NCBI GenBank assembly: GCA_041391505.1
Contig: JAWKNW010000005.1
Coordinates: forward strand, 186,001 to 250,000
DNA: 64,000 bases
Source of the DNA: Rhodothermales bacterium
GTDB lineage: Bacteria > Bacteroidota > Rhodothermia > Rhodothermales > JAHQVL01
Direction: 5' to 3'
Shown: positions 27,780 to 37,697 of the stretch, piece after piece
Numbering within the stretch: position 1 is the first letter of the stretch
How the letters are laid out: every line of letters begins with the position of its first letter
Notes under the pieces: generated by a model
Seen by the model: only the letters and a program-made list of their open reading frames with translations
The model's database searches: none
What the model was told of the DNA's origin: nothing
Translations under genes and position numbers: made by a program

Positions 27780-30179
27780 TCACTGCTCCGCAGGGAGCGG
27801 GGCCTTGGGCGGTTGCGCATCGAACAGCGTCTGGCTCAAGGCCGAAAACGTATCGTTCAGGATAGGGTAGTCCTCGCAGGATGTGTGGGCGAAGAGCCAC
27901 CATTTGTTGGGATCCACCGCAAACCCCTCTGCCTCCATCAGCTGACGCAGGTTGTCCCGATTCCAGCGCAGCTGGTTGTCGGTGATCGGGTAGCCGGCCG
28001 AGGCTTCGGGGACCAGGGCGTCGACCTCGGTGGGCATCGCGAGCGGTTCGCCGGTGTTCAGGTCGTACAGGTTGAGCGCAATCGCGCACGCCCGGTTTTG
28101 CGCGCCGCCCACCGCCGGGTGGGGGAAGAAGTACTTCAAGGAATCGGGCGCCGTCGCCCGCAGCGCGCGGGTCAGTTGCCAGGGCTGGTAGGCATCGTAA
28201 ATGATGAGGCCGAAACCCTTGCGTCGAACCGTCTCCTGGACCCTGAACAGGGCATCCGATACCGGTTTTTGGAGGAATGCGCGGGGTTCTTCGTAAATAG
28301 GCCGCTGCACGACGTTCAGGCTGGTCGCGTACCGGATGTCGAGGTTCAGCAGGGGATCGACGAGGGCCACGTCGACCAACTCCGAAGGCCGGCTGGCGCC
28401 GGCCGCGACAGGCACCGGGGCGGCCGGGAGTTCCTGCAGGATCCGGTTGAAGGCATCGGCGCCGGGCAGCGGACGCATCGCGATCGGGTAGGGGGGATCC
28501 GCGGCCCGTTCAAACGTCATGTTCGCCATCGTAACCCGTGCGATGCGCCCCGTATCATCCTGCTCGAACCGGGCGCGCTCGCCGCCAAACATGCCTTCTG
28601 CCGGGAACGTGAAGGTGTTGCCTTCCTCGTAGGCGAGCGGGAAGAAGCGGATCCAGTCGAGCAGCGTATGCAGCATGCCATCCCGTTCGAGTACGAACAG
28701 GGCATGGGTGTCGTTTTGATAGACCCCGACAAAGGGGAGCAGGTCGGCGTTCTGGAGGAGGGGGGGCGTCGCATCGCGGCGCGCGTAGACGTCCGGACCG
28801 AAGTGGATCGAGCCGTTGGCCTGCTGGACGATCCAGGCGCCGGCGCTATGGCGGTCGTCGGTGACGAGGGTGTCGCTGTTGTTGAGCATACGGAGCCGCG
28901 TTCGCCGAATATCCTGGCAGAGGTAGAGATCGCCATCGAGGACGGACAGCGTCAATTCGCCGGCGGGTCCCTCGTAGCGGCCCATCATGCGGTTGCGCAG
29001 CGCGGTGGGAATAGGGTGCGTGGCAGGCGGCGCCGGCAGCGGGAGGCCGGCTTCATCCGCGTGCAGGAGATCGAAGGCATACGTGGCGATGCGCTCGAGG
29101 ACGGCGTTTGCGTTCGCCATGTTGGTTACGATGGCGATGCCCATCTTGCTGTCCGGCAACGCGTCCAGGCGGGCGGTGTAGCCGTGGAAGCTGTCGTCGA
29201 TGCGCATGCGGCGTTCGCGTCGGTAGGACGACACGACGAAGCCGAGCCCGTACGGCGTTTCCTGCCGCGCAGTGGCGGGTTGCAGCGTCCACATCTCCTC
29301 GATGGCCGCCGGCGAGATGATCCCACCGTTCGGACTCTCACCTTCCGCGAACAGGACATTCAGAAAACGTCCGAGGTCGTTGACGGTCGTGTAGAGGCCG
29401 AGCGCCGGCGACGCGCCGGGTTCGAACAGCGGAGCCGGGACGGCGCGCCCGTCGTAGGTCCATTGAAACCCCTGGGCCAGTTTGCTCCGCAGATCGAACC
29501 GGGGCGCAAAGCTGGTCCGTTTCAGATCCATGCGGTCCAGCACGGCGCGCAGATGCTGCTCGAAGGGTTTTTCCTGGACCTTCTCGAGCACGTAGCCGGC
29601 GGCCGCGAACGCGCCGTTGCTGTATTTGGTGAACGTTTCGGGTGGATAGACGACCACCGTTTCATTCAGGCCGGCAACTGTCGCGGCGAGCGTGGGCCCG
29701 GAGGCATCGAAATAGTGCCCGACATGCGACTCGCGCGGCAGACCGGACTGATGCGCGAGGATCTGGCGCAGCGTGATCGGATGTCCATAGGGGTTCAGCG
29801 GCCGGAACGCGGGCAGATACGTTTCGATGGGGGCGTCGAGCTTGAGGATGCCGCGTTCGGCCCGTTCGAGGATGGCGACGGTCGTGAAGGCCTGCGAGAG
29901 GGCGCCGACGCGATAGACGGTATAGGCGGTGGCCGGCGTGGCGGTGGCCGGGTTGGCCATGCCGTAGCCGCGCTCGAACACGGCGCGCTGGTGGTGCACG
30001 AGGCTGACGGAGAGGCCGGGCAGGTCTTTGTCGGCCAGCTCCCGCCGAATGAACGCATCCAGGCTATCCTCGAGCGCGGTGCGGTCTTCGTATACGGCGA
30101 GCTTGTCCGATAGCCAGGGGCCTGAACGTACGAGCAGGATGACGAGGCCGATTGAGCAAATAAGGAGTGCGGCGCGCAT
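27780..30179 (-). CDS. Beta-lactamase-like / VanX-like fusion with both active sites lost
   Basis: 799 residues. An N-terminal signal or anchor helix (residues 1-18) is followed by a class C beta-lactamase/penicillin-binding fold (about 35-380), a lipocalin-like linker (about 395-560) and a VanX-type M15 D-Ala-D-Ala dipeptidase fold (about 600-780). In the first domain the SxxK box is replaced (G92-A93-L94-S95-Q96, so Ser to Ala93 and Lys to Gln96), though Y186-S-N and H332-G remain. In the second domain the zinc ligands His and Asp of the HxxGxAxD region are Gln694 and Ala701, the catalytic Glu and last His of EWWH are Lys759 and Leu762, and the Arg of YDAYRP is Gln665. The folds look intact: YATSLNVV, YDAYQPWQL and ALNLYDLNTG still match. 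It may bind cell-wall peptides without cutting them. Three tiny membrane proteins precede it. Confidence 0.82.
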   Translation of the reverse strand: MRAALLICSIGLVILLVRSGPWLSDKLAVYEDRTALEDSLDAFIRRELADKDLPGLSVSLVHHQRAVFERGYGMANPATATPATAYTVYRVGALSQAFTTVAILERAERGILKLDAPIETYLPAFRPLNPYGHPITLRQILAHQSGLPRESHVGHYFDASGPTLAATVAGLNETVVVYPPETFTKYSNGAFAAAGYVLEKVQEKPFEQHLRAVLDRMDLKRTSFAPRFDLRSKLAQGFQWTYDGRAVPAPLFEPGASPALGLYTTVNDLGRFLNVLFAEGESPNGGIISPAAIEEMWTLQPATARQETPYGLGFVVSSYRRERRMRIDDSFHGYTARLDALPDSKMGIAIVTNMANANAVLERIATYAFDLLHADEAGLPLPAPPATHPIPTALRNRMMGRYEGPAGELTLSVLDGDLYLCQDIRRTRLRMLNNSDTLVTDDRHSAGAWIVQQANGSIHFGPDVYARRDATPPLLQNADLLPFVGVYQNDTHALFVLERDGMLHTLLDWIRFFPLAYEEGNTFTFPAEGMFGGERARFEQDDTGRIARVTMANMTFERAADPPYPIAMRPLPGADAFNRILQELPAAPVPVAAGASRPSELVDVALVDPLLNLDIRYATSLNVVQRPIYEEPRAFLQKPVSDALFRVQETVRRKGFGLIIYDAYQPWQLTRALRATAPDSLKYFFPHPAVGGAQNRACAIALNLYDLNTGEPLAMPTEVDALVPEASAGYPITDNQLRWNRDNLRQLMEAEGFAVDPNKWWLFAHTSCEDYPILNDTFSALSQTLFDAQPPKAPLPAEQ

Positions 30180-30201
30180 GGTTGACTACGTCTGGAGCCC
30201 C

Positions 30202-30468
30202 TCAGGGGGTATCCGTCGTGTCGGCGCCGGCCTGGACAGGGGCGCTGGTCGAATCGGCAGGCGCAAAAAGCGAGTTGCGTGTCTTGCGTTCGCGAAACGC
30301 CTCGACGCGTTGCTGCAATTCGGGATTCTCGGCGTCATGCAGGATGGCTTTCGCCGCGAAATAGGCCAGTACGATGGTGATGGCGAAGAAAGATGCCAGG
30401 AAGAGCCGCGTGGATTTGCGCGAGAGCGGAGAAAATCCACGGTTGGAAGGGCGATCTGCGAGAGCCAT
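30202..30468 (-). CDS. Small single-span membrane protein (88 residues)
   Basis: MALADRPSNRGFSPLSRKST is a basic cytoplasmic lead; a hydrophobic helix (LFLASFFAITIVLAYFAA) follows, then a charged helix (ELQQRVEAFRERKTRN) and a Ser/Thr/Asp-rich tail. The likely topology is N-in with a short periplasmic domain. I do not recognise a family. It ends 22 bases before the fusion gene, so the two are probably co-transcribed. Confidence 0.6.
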   Translation of the reverse strand: MALADRPSNRGFSPLSRKSTRLFLASFFAITIVLAYFAAKAILHDAENPELQQRVEAFRERKTRNSLFAPADSTSAPVQAGADTTDTP

Positions 30469-30507
30469 GGCGTTATGCGATATCTGGAGACGGCGTTGGG
30501 GCGATGC

Positions 30508-30684
30508 TTACCACCTGGCCAGCAGAAAGAGCAGCGCCAGCGCACCGAGATACATCAGCGCGGTCGTGAGGAATAACCCCAGGGCGGCAAACAGCGTGCG
30601 GAATTCGCGCATCCGCCGCCGGCGCCGGCGTTGACGCTGGCGTTTGCGGCCCTGGCTGCCAGTCGGGTATCCGTAGATGAGCAT
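30508..30684 (-). CDS. Tiny membrane protein with an arginine-rich head (58 residues)
   Basis: The translation starts MLIYGYPTGSQGRKRQRQRR, continues with more arginines, then a strongly hydrophobic helix ending YLGALALLFLLARW. It is too short for most gene finders, but the basic head plus single membrane helix, the fitting strand and spacing (39 bases before the next gene) and its similarity to the neighbour at 30791-30922 support a real gene. No family is recognised. Confidence 0.5.
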   Translation of the reverse strand: MLIYGYPTGSQGRKRQRQRRRRRRMREFRTLFAALGLFLTTALMYLGALALLFLLARW

Positions 30685-30790
30685 GGGGGATCGCTACGTT
30701 TGACCGTACAGGAGCACGAAGGTATTCTCGTGCACAATGAAATGCAAACGCGCGATGGTCGCCCAGGTTTTGCGGGGCTCGCCGGCGCGT

Positions 30791-30922
30791 TTAACTGAAG
30801 TACCGGATCACCAGAAAGAGCGCGCCGAGATAAAACAAAATGGCAAGCACAAACAGGGCGTTGCGGACTACCGTCCCCATGCGCCCCCGGCGATTATCCC
30901 TGGAAAAATTATAGAAGTGCAT
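30791..30922 (-). CDS. Tiny membrane protein (43 residues), paralogue of its neighbour
   Basis: The proposed protein starts MHFYNFSRDNRRGRMG, with a basic lead, then one hydrophobic helix containing FYLGALFLVIRYFS. It shares YLGAL and the end-of-helix layout with the 58-residue protein, and their 3' DNA also aligns (both contain CCGAGATA close to the stop). They are probably an old tandem duplication. A longer start at 31012 is possible. Function unknown. Confidence 0.45.
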   Translation of the reverse strand: MHFYNFSRDNRRGRMGTVVRNALFVLAILFYLGALFLVIRYFS

Positions 30923-31176
30923 GGCGACGCACCACGCGTACGGGTTTGAGTGGGAGAAGAAAAAATAGACACTCAATGGAATCCGACAGATCGAGACCAA
31001 ACACGCATTCATATCCTTGCATGCGCCGGGCCGTAACCGGATTCATCGACCGCGTCATGTCGGCAATCATTGCAATCGGGGGCTATAACGGCATGTTACC
31101 TTAAAGAGTTGCCTCACGCGTTGCATTCTACAATCCTTACGTCCTGTAGGCTGGCAGAAAAACGACGGCGAACGCT

Positions 31177-32445
31177 TCATCGCGCCGGCGCCTCGGCCCA
31201 GACTCCGAGCAGGACGCGCAGGTAGCGCAGCGACTCCACCAGGTTCTGGACGGTATTCCATTCGAAGCAACTGTGATAATCGTGTCCGCCGTTAAACAGG
31301 TTGGGCGTCGGAATGCCCAGTTCCGAGAGCCGCGCGCCGTCGGTGCCGCCGCGCACGACTTCCTCGCGGAGGGTGATGCCGGCCCGCTCCGCGGCGTCGA
31401 ACGCGAGGCTCACGACGCGCGGGTCGCTCGCGTCGATATAGGCGCGCATGTTTTTGTACTGTTCTCGCGTTTCGAGCGCGATCGTCGCCGTTGGATACTG
31501 GATGCGATACCGCTCGACGAGCCGTTCGAGCAGCTGCAGGCGTCGCGCCATCCCCTCGTCCGAAAAATCCCGCAGGATCAGGTGCGCCGAGGCGGATTCG
31601 ACGTCGCCGGCGTGGAGTCCGTGCAGGTGGATATAGCCCTCGCGCTCCGCGGTATGCTCCGGGGTTTCCGCCTGGGGCAGCGTGGCGACCATCTCGCACA
31701 GGATGCGGGCGGCGTTGACCATGATATCTTTGGCGTAGCCCGGGTGCACCCCTCTGCCGGTTACCCGGATGGTGGCTTCCGCGGCGTTGAAGGTCTCGGC
31801 GAACACGGTATGCATGTCGCTCCCGTCGATGGTATAGGCCACGGCGGCGCCGAAACGATCGAGGTCAAGCTTGTCGACGCCCCGGCCGATTTCCTCGTCG
31901 ATGGTAAAACAGAGGCGGACTTCCGGGCGCGGCGTGGCAGTGTCGGCCACGAGGTCTTCCGCGAGTTGCATCAGGATAGCCACGCCGGCCTTGTCGTCGC
32001 TGCCGAGCAGCGTGGTGCCGTCGCTCGTAATGAGGTCGTGCCCGAGGTGGTTGAGCAGCGCCGGCTGGCGGGATGGGTCGAGCGTGACGGCGGGATTGCC
32101 GGGCAGCGTCAGCACGCGGCCGTCGTAGTTCCGGTGGATGATCGGCTTGACGCCGGCGCCCGAGGCATCGGGCGACGTGTCGACATGGGCGAGGAGGCCG
32201 AGCACCGGCGCCTCGGGGGCGTCGACGGCCGGCAGGGTGGCGTACACATAGCCGTATGCGTCCATCTCGACATCCCGTACGCCGAGGGCGCGCAGTTCGT
32301 CGGCCAGGAGACGGCTCAGGTCTTTTTGTTTTTCGGTGGACGGGATCGTGGTCGACGCCGGATCGGACTGGGTGTCGATCTGGACATAGCGCAGGAAACG
32401 CGCGGCGACGGGAGGAAGATCGGTCGGGATGACGGGCTCGGACAC
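31177..32445 (-). CDS. pepT: Peptidase T (tripeptide aminopeptidase, M20B)
   Basis: 422 residues, close to the usual 410. PepT is a cytoplasmic di-zinc enzyme that removes the N-terminal residue from tripeptides. The metal-binding HVDTSPDASG, GSDDKAGVAILMQLAEDLV (GSDDKAGVAILM) with the bridging Asp, the catalytic pair in FTIDEEIGRG, YTIDGSDMHTVFAETFNAA (TIDG...FNAA) and the C-terminal TPNLFNGGHDYHS are all present. It stands alone, with flanking genes on either side separated by 150 to 250 bases. Confidence 0.94.
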   Translation of the reverse strand: MSEPVIPTDLPPVAARFLRYVQIDTQSDPASTTIPSTEKQKDLSRLLADELRALGVRDVEMDAYGYVYATLPAVDAPEAPVLGLLAHVDTSPDASGAGVKPIIHRNYDGRVLTLPGNPAVTLDPSRQPALLNHLGHDLITSDGTTLLGSDDKAGVAILMQLAEDLVADTATPRPEVRLCFTIDEEIGRGVDKLDLDRFGAAVAYTIDGSDMHTVFAETFNAAEATIRVTGRGVHPGYAKDIMVNAARILCEMVATLPQAETPEHTAEREGYIHLHGLHAGDVESASAHLILRDFSDEGMARRLQLLERLVERYRIQYPTATIALETREQYKNMRAYIDASDPRVVSLAFDAAERAGITLREEVVRGGTDGARLSELGIPTPNLFNGGHDYHSCFEWNTVQNLVESLRYLRVLLGVWAEAPAR

Positions 32446-32611
32446 GGGAGATCGGGGGCTTGTTGCTGGACCTGGGACAGGCGAGGTTCTGGTATGACAC
32501 TACCTCGTGTGGCGAAAACTCGTCCCGCGCCGGCCGGTGGACGGAACCGGAGCGGTTGAGGATATGACGCCGGGGTCGTAGGTTGGCGCGAACGTTTTAG
32601 CCAACCGATCC

Positions 32612-33964
32612 ATGCGCATCACCCTGATCCGCCCGCTCCTGCTTGCGCTGCTCGTCGCGGCGACGCCGGCCGCGTTTCCGTCCCGCCCCGATCCGGTCGA
32701 TATCGGCCGTCGTCTCGAACTGTTCGTCGACCGCTATCTGATCGACACGCTCGACGGCGCGTCGCTCATGCTGCATCCCCCGACGCCAGCGCCCCCTTCG
32801 CGCGCGCCGCTGTCGAACGGGCACTATGCGACGGTCATCAAGGATGGCGATATCTACCGGCTCTACAACCGGGGCGGCATCTCGGATTTCGATGGCGACG
32901 AGCGCGAGTATACCGCGTATTTCGTCAGCACGAACGGCATCGACTGGGTGGCGCCGCGCCTCGGTCTGTTCGAGCTGAACGGCTCGCGGGATAACAACGC
33001 GATCCTGGCCAACGCCCCGCCGTTCAGCCATAATTTCTCGCCGTTCCTGGATACCCGGCCGGGCGTGCCGCCGGCTGAACGCTACAAGGCGCTGGCCGGC
33101 ACGCGCGAATCCGGCCTCCACGCGTTTTATTCGGCGGACGGCGTCCACTGGGTGCGCCAGGGAGACAGCCCCGTGTTTACGGACGGGATATTTGATTCGC
33201 AGAACGTGTCGTTCTGGTCGGACGTCGAACAGCGGTACGTCTGCTATTTCCGGAGCTGGACCGGCGAGGGCTACAGCGGCCTGCGCACGATCAGCCGGAC
33301 CACGTCGACCGATTTCGTGCACTGGTCGGCGCCGGTCGCGCTGCGGCCGAATGCCGAAAACGAGCATCTCTATACGAGCGGAACGCATCCGTATTTCAGA
33401 GCGCCGCATCTCTATATCGCGCTGCCGACGCGATTCATGCCCGATCGGGGCAACGCCACGGACATCGTATTCATGACCTCGCGCGGCGGCGCCGCGTTCG
33501 ACCGGACGTTCCTCGAAGCCTTCATTCGCCCCGGCCTCCAGCCGGAATACTGGCAGAATCGCGCCAATTATGCGGCGTTGAATGTGGTCCCGACCGGCGA
33601 GGCGGAGATGTCGATCTATGTTCGCGGCCGGCGCTACGTGCTGCGGACGGACGGGTTCGCGTCGGTGCACGCCGGGTTCGAGGGGGGCGAGATGGTGACC
33701 CGGCCCCTCACGTTCTCGGGCGGGCGGCTGGTGCTGAACGCGGCCACCAGCGCCAGCGGGTCGCTGCGGGTGGAGATCCAGGATGAGGCGGGCCGGCCCC
33801 TGCCGGGATACAGCCTGGCGGAAAGCGACCCGTTCGTGGGCGACGCGATCGCGCAGGACGTCGCCTGGGGAGGGCGAAGCGACGTGAGCGCGCTCGCCGG
33901 CCGGCCGGTTCGCCTTCGGTTCGTGATGCAGGATGCCGATCTGTACGCGCTGCGTTTCGAATAG
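32612..33964 (+). CDS. Secreted beta-propeller protein, GH43/GH32-like
   Basis: 450 residues with a signal peptide (MRITLIRPLLLALLVAATPA). The body has repeated propeller-type strands such as YFVSTNGIDWVAP, HAFYSADGVHWVRQGDSP and ISRTTSTDFVHWSAPV. The S.DG..W motif is typical of glycosidase five-bladed propellers (GH32/43/62/68 superfamily). A C-terminal beta-sandwich (about 330-450) resembles those of secreted sugar-active proteins in planctomycetes and Bacteroidota. I cannot assign catalytic acids with confidence, so the substrate is unknown. TTG-N20-TAGGTTGG at 32556-32586 could be its promoter (weak). Confidence 0.65.
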   Translation: MRITLIRPLLLALLVAATPAAFPSRPDPVDIGRRLELFVDRYLIDTLDGASLMLHPPTPAPPSRAPLSNGHYATVIKDGDIYRLYNRGGISDFDGDEREYTAYFVSTNGIDWVAPRLGLFELNGSRDNNAILANAPPFSHNFSPFLDTRPGVPPAERYKALAGTRESGLHAFYSADGVHWVRQGDSPVFTDGIFDSQNVSFWSDVEQRYVCYFRSWTGEGYSGLRTISRTTSTDFVHWSAPVALRPNAENEHLYTSGTHPYFRAPHLYIALPTRFMPDRGNATDIVFMTSRGGAAFDRTFLEAFIRPGLQPEYWQNRANYAALNVVPTGEAEMSIYVRGRRYVLRTDGFASVHAGFEGGEMVTRPLTFSGGRLVLNAATSASGSLRVEIQDEAGRPLPGYSLAESDPFVGDAIAQDVAWGGRSDVSALAGRPVRLRFVMQDADLYALRFE

Positions 33965-34056
33965 CTTGATCCCCGTTGCGAGAGGCGTTATTCTGGCCGC
34001 GGGTGGAGTAGGAGTGGGCGCTGAGCCCGGGCGCACCACCTTGCGCCTTCACCATC

Positions 34057-35424
<1,368 letters not shown>

Positions 35425-35505
35425 GGGTTCGAGGTTCGACGTTCAACGTTCCATGATGCTCGTTTCTGGACGCCTTAAACGTTGAACCTGCCTGCTTGAA
35501 ACTCT
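35425..35505. repeat. Heptad repeat R5 (GGTTCGA-type units) between convergent genes
   Basis: The left arm reads GGTTCGA-GGTTCGA-CGTTCAA-CGTTCCA; the right arm, inverted, reads GTTTCAA-GCAGGCA-GGTTCAA-CGTTTAA. It fills the whole gap between the permease stop and the CBS-protein stop, as expected of a bidirectional terminator. Confidence 0.72.
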
Positions 35506-36096
35506 TCAGATCCACACATTCAGCTTGTGATGGTTGACCATGCACTGCAGCATGTCGGCGGCGGTGAGGAGGCCGATCATTTTCTGGCCGGAATCGACGA
35601 TCGGGATGCAGTGGATGTCTTCCATGACCATGACGCGGGAGATTTCGCGCAGGGTCGTGTTGCCGGTGGCGGTGAGCACGTGGCCGGTCATGACTTCCGC
35701 GATGAGGACGTCTTCCGGCCGCCGGCCGCCGGCGAGGGTGCGCATCACGTCGTGCTGGGAGAGGATGCCTACGAGTTTGCCCGAGCGGTTCTTGACGGGA
35801 AGATGGTCGATGTGGTGGTCGGCGAACAGTTTTACCGCGACGTGGAGCGGCTGCTCCGGCTCGACGGTCTGCATTCGCGTCTGCATCACTTCCTTGGCAA
35901 ACACCGCCTGTTCGAGCCGCTGATTCTGGCGTGTCAGGGCCTGGTTATAGGGATTCGCGCCACGGGCGCCGCGCCGATTGGTCCACGCGGCATTTTGCTC
36001 TCGATCAGATTTACCCCGATCGGATGGCGTTACCGGCCGGGTTTCTTCCGGCTTGTAGGTCGTCGGCAGGCTTTCGCCCACCCATTCGATAGGCAT
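35506..36096 (-). CDS. CBS-domain pair protein
   Basis: 196 residues. The first 70 are polar and Arg/Asn/Pro-rich and predicted disordered. They are followed by a helix (TRQNQRLEQAVFAKEV) and two CBS domains: VMQTRMQTVEPEQPLHVAVK to SGKLVGILSQHDVMR, then VMTGHVLTATGNTTLREIS to GQKMIGLLTAADMLQ. CBS pairs bind adenine nucleotides and usually control a partner enzyme or channel; no partner is fused here. The ATG at 36096 has GGAG about nine bases upstream and is preferred to 36144. A riboswitch-like element lies antisense in the upstream region. Confidence 0.8.
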   Translation of the reverse strand: MPIEWVGESLPTTYKPEETRPVTPSDRGKSDREQNAAWTNRRGARGANPYNQALTRQNQRLEQAVFAKEVMQTRMQTVEPEQPLHVAVKLFADHHIDHLPVKNRSGKLVGILSQHDVMRTLAGGRRPEDVLIAEVMTGHVLTATGNTTLREISRVMVMEDIHCIPIVDSGQKMIGLLTAADMLQCMVNHHKLNVWI

Positions 36097-36170
36097 GACG
36101 ACGCTCCGGTATGGTGAAAAGCCGGCCGGTTGAACAGAAGGCAAGAGGCCGGCGAGGCTGGTTGCTGAAA

Positions 36171-36315
36171 GGCACAGGTGCTTGAAAAGGCGTTAATGCC
36201 ACGCCCGATCCGGCGACTGTGTTCCATCGCGGCCGCTAATTGCCTTCCCTGGCATCGATGAAAGCGGGCCTCGGCAGGGGGCGATCCCGCAAGCGGGGTC
36301 AGGGTGTTAGGCCGG
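36171..36315 (+). promoter_or_regulatory. Cobalamin-riboswitch-like sequence, antisense to both neighbours
   Basis: On the plus strand, elements of the cobalamin (B12) aptamer appear in the right order: AGGTGC (36176), GAAAAGG (36184), GGCGTTAATGCC (36189-36200; consensus GGTGnnAATnCC), CGGCGACTGTG (36211-36221; consensus CCGCnACTGTA), a GATCCCG/CGGGGTC stem (36283-36300) and GTCAGG...GGCC (36298-36313), recalling the B12 box. The usual GGGAA before the fourth element is absent, so it is diverged or partial. No plus-strand gene lies downstream; the neighbours are both on the minus strand. The assignment rests on motif order only. Confidence 0.35.
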
Positions 36316-36396
36316 GACCTTGTCCACCGCGCACAGGGCGACCGCGCGAGGCCTGCGCCTGACTATAGGATCGGCCGAAAGCGAAAATCGCTAAAA

Positions 36397-37542
36397 TCAC
36401 GCTCCCGCGGCCCCGAATGACGGGTCGTAGGGGATGGGACGATGCGATTCGATGAACTGCACGATCGCTTCGGGGTCGTCGTGGATGGAAAGCAACTCCC
36501 GGTACTGTTTCGTCGCCGCGAGGTGCTGGAGGAGGGGATAGACGGGGCTGGTCTGGGTCCAGAACGCCGTATCGTAGAACACCATGGGGCTGACCACCTT
36601 CCAGCTGCCGTAGTGGTTCTGGGCAGCGTCCATGAAGACCTCCTGGATGGTGCCGGCGCTGCCGGGGGCATAGATGACCCCGGATGTGGCGATGGCGAGC
36701 AGCACGTCTTCGCGGATGCTGTTCGCAAAATATTTGGCGATATGCGAAGCGAACTGGTTGGTGGGTTCATGGCCGTAGAACCAGGTCGGTATCGCGAGGC
36801 TCTCTCCGCCGTCGGCATAGAGGTCCCGCACGGCGAAGCCGAGATCGAGGTAGGCGTCCTCATGGTACGACGGCTCGCCGGCCAGCATGTCGATGGCTTC
36901 ATCGAGGTCGCCCGGCTGATAGCGGGCCATGTAGGCGCCCAGGTTGCCGGCTTCCATGGCGCCGGGGCCCCCGCCCGTCGCGATGAAATACCCCCGGCCG
37001 GTGAGGCTGTACGCCATGCGGGCGACATCGCGATAGGCCGGCTCGCCGCGCTTCATGCGGTGGCCGCCCATGATGGCTACGATCTGGGGATGCGCATCGA
37101 GGAGTTCTTCCAGCGCGTCGTCGATGGCGTGGTCGTGCAGGCGCTGGGCGAGCGCTTCGAGGATCGGCGGCGGACTGTCGCTGAGGCGGTAGCGCGTAAA
37201 GTGCTGATAGATGGTCATGTCCAGCGCATCGCGCTGGAAGCTGCCGGGGTCGCCGCGCCGGTATCCCTGCATCAGCTCGTCGATGGTGTAGAGCGTCGAG
37301 CGGTAGGGGCGATAGGGCAGGCCGGGGAGGCGGGGAAAGATGAGCCCGCCGCTGCCGACGATGTGGCTCAGGACGCGGTCCTCGAACTGGCATCCAAGAA
37401 ACGCCGCGCCGGCCGCCGAAACGCCGAGGAGGACCTCCGACTGGTCCTGCAGGTCCAGGCCCTGGCAGACGACGGCCTCGAGGTTTCCGTATTCCTGGAT
37501 GTGGCCCAGGAGGGCAGCGACGGAGCCGAATTCAAAATGCAT
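36397..37542 (-). CDS. LOG-family Rossmann protein
   Basis: 381 residues. The C-terminal part, from about residue 150, is a LOG (lysine decarboxylase-like) fold: VAIMGGHRMKRG, then FIATGGGPGAMEAGN, then YAPGSAGTIQEVFMDA. Active cytokinin-releasing nucleotide phosphoribohydrolases carry PGGxGTxxE; here the second Gly is Ser (PGSAGTIQE), while the Arg/Glu surroundings remain. An additional N-terminal region of about 140 residues has no family I recognise. Members split nucleoside monophosphates into base and ribose phosphate. The start at 37542 (MHFEFGS) is preferred because the codons before it are Arg/Pro-rich. Confidence 0.72.
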   Translation of the reverse strand: MHFEFGSVAALLGHIQEYGNLEAVVCQGLDLQDQSEVLLGVSAAGAAFLGCQFEDRVLSHIVGSGGLIFPRLPGLPYRPYRSTLYTIDELMQGYRRGDPGSFQRDALDMTIYQHFTRYRLSDSPPPILEALAQRLHDHAIDDALEELLDAHPQIVAIMGGHRMKRGEPAYRDVARMAYSLTGRGYFIATGGGPGAMEAGNLGAYMARYQPGDLDEAIDMLAGEPSYHEDAYLDLGFAVRDLYADGGESLAIPTWFYGHEPTNQFASHIAKYFANSIREDVLLAIATSGVIYAPGSAGTIQEVFMDAAQNHYGSWKVVSPMVFYDTAFWTQTSPVYPLLQHLAATKQYRELLSIHDDPEAIVQFIESHRPIPYDPSFGAAGA

Positions 37543-37697
37543 GGGTAGACAATCAGGTGACAGGCGTGCCCTGCATGCCGCGTGGCGACGCCGGCGGGGC
37601 AAGGATCCATGGACAAACCGGCACAGATCGGTGGGCATCTTCTGTAACCGCTTCCGCCTTGTATGGCATCGACGACGTTACGTTTCATCCCGGCACA

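Noticed and set aside
36171..36315. c-di-GMP (GEMM) riboswitch, SAM riboswitch, RNase P or SRP RNA in the CBS-LOG gap
   Set aside because: None of their core motifs is present; only cobalamin-type elements occur in order, and even that match is partial.
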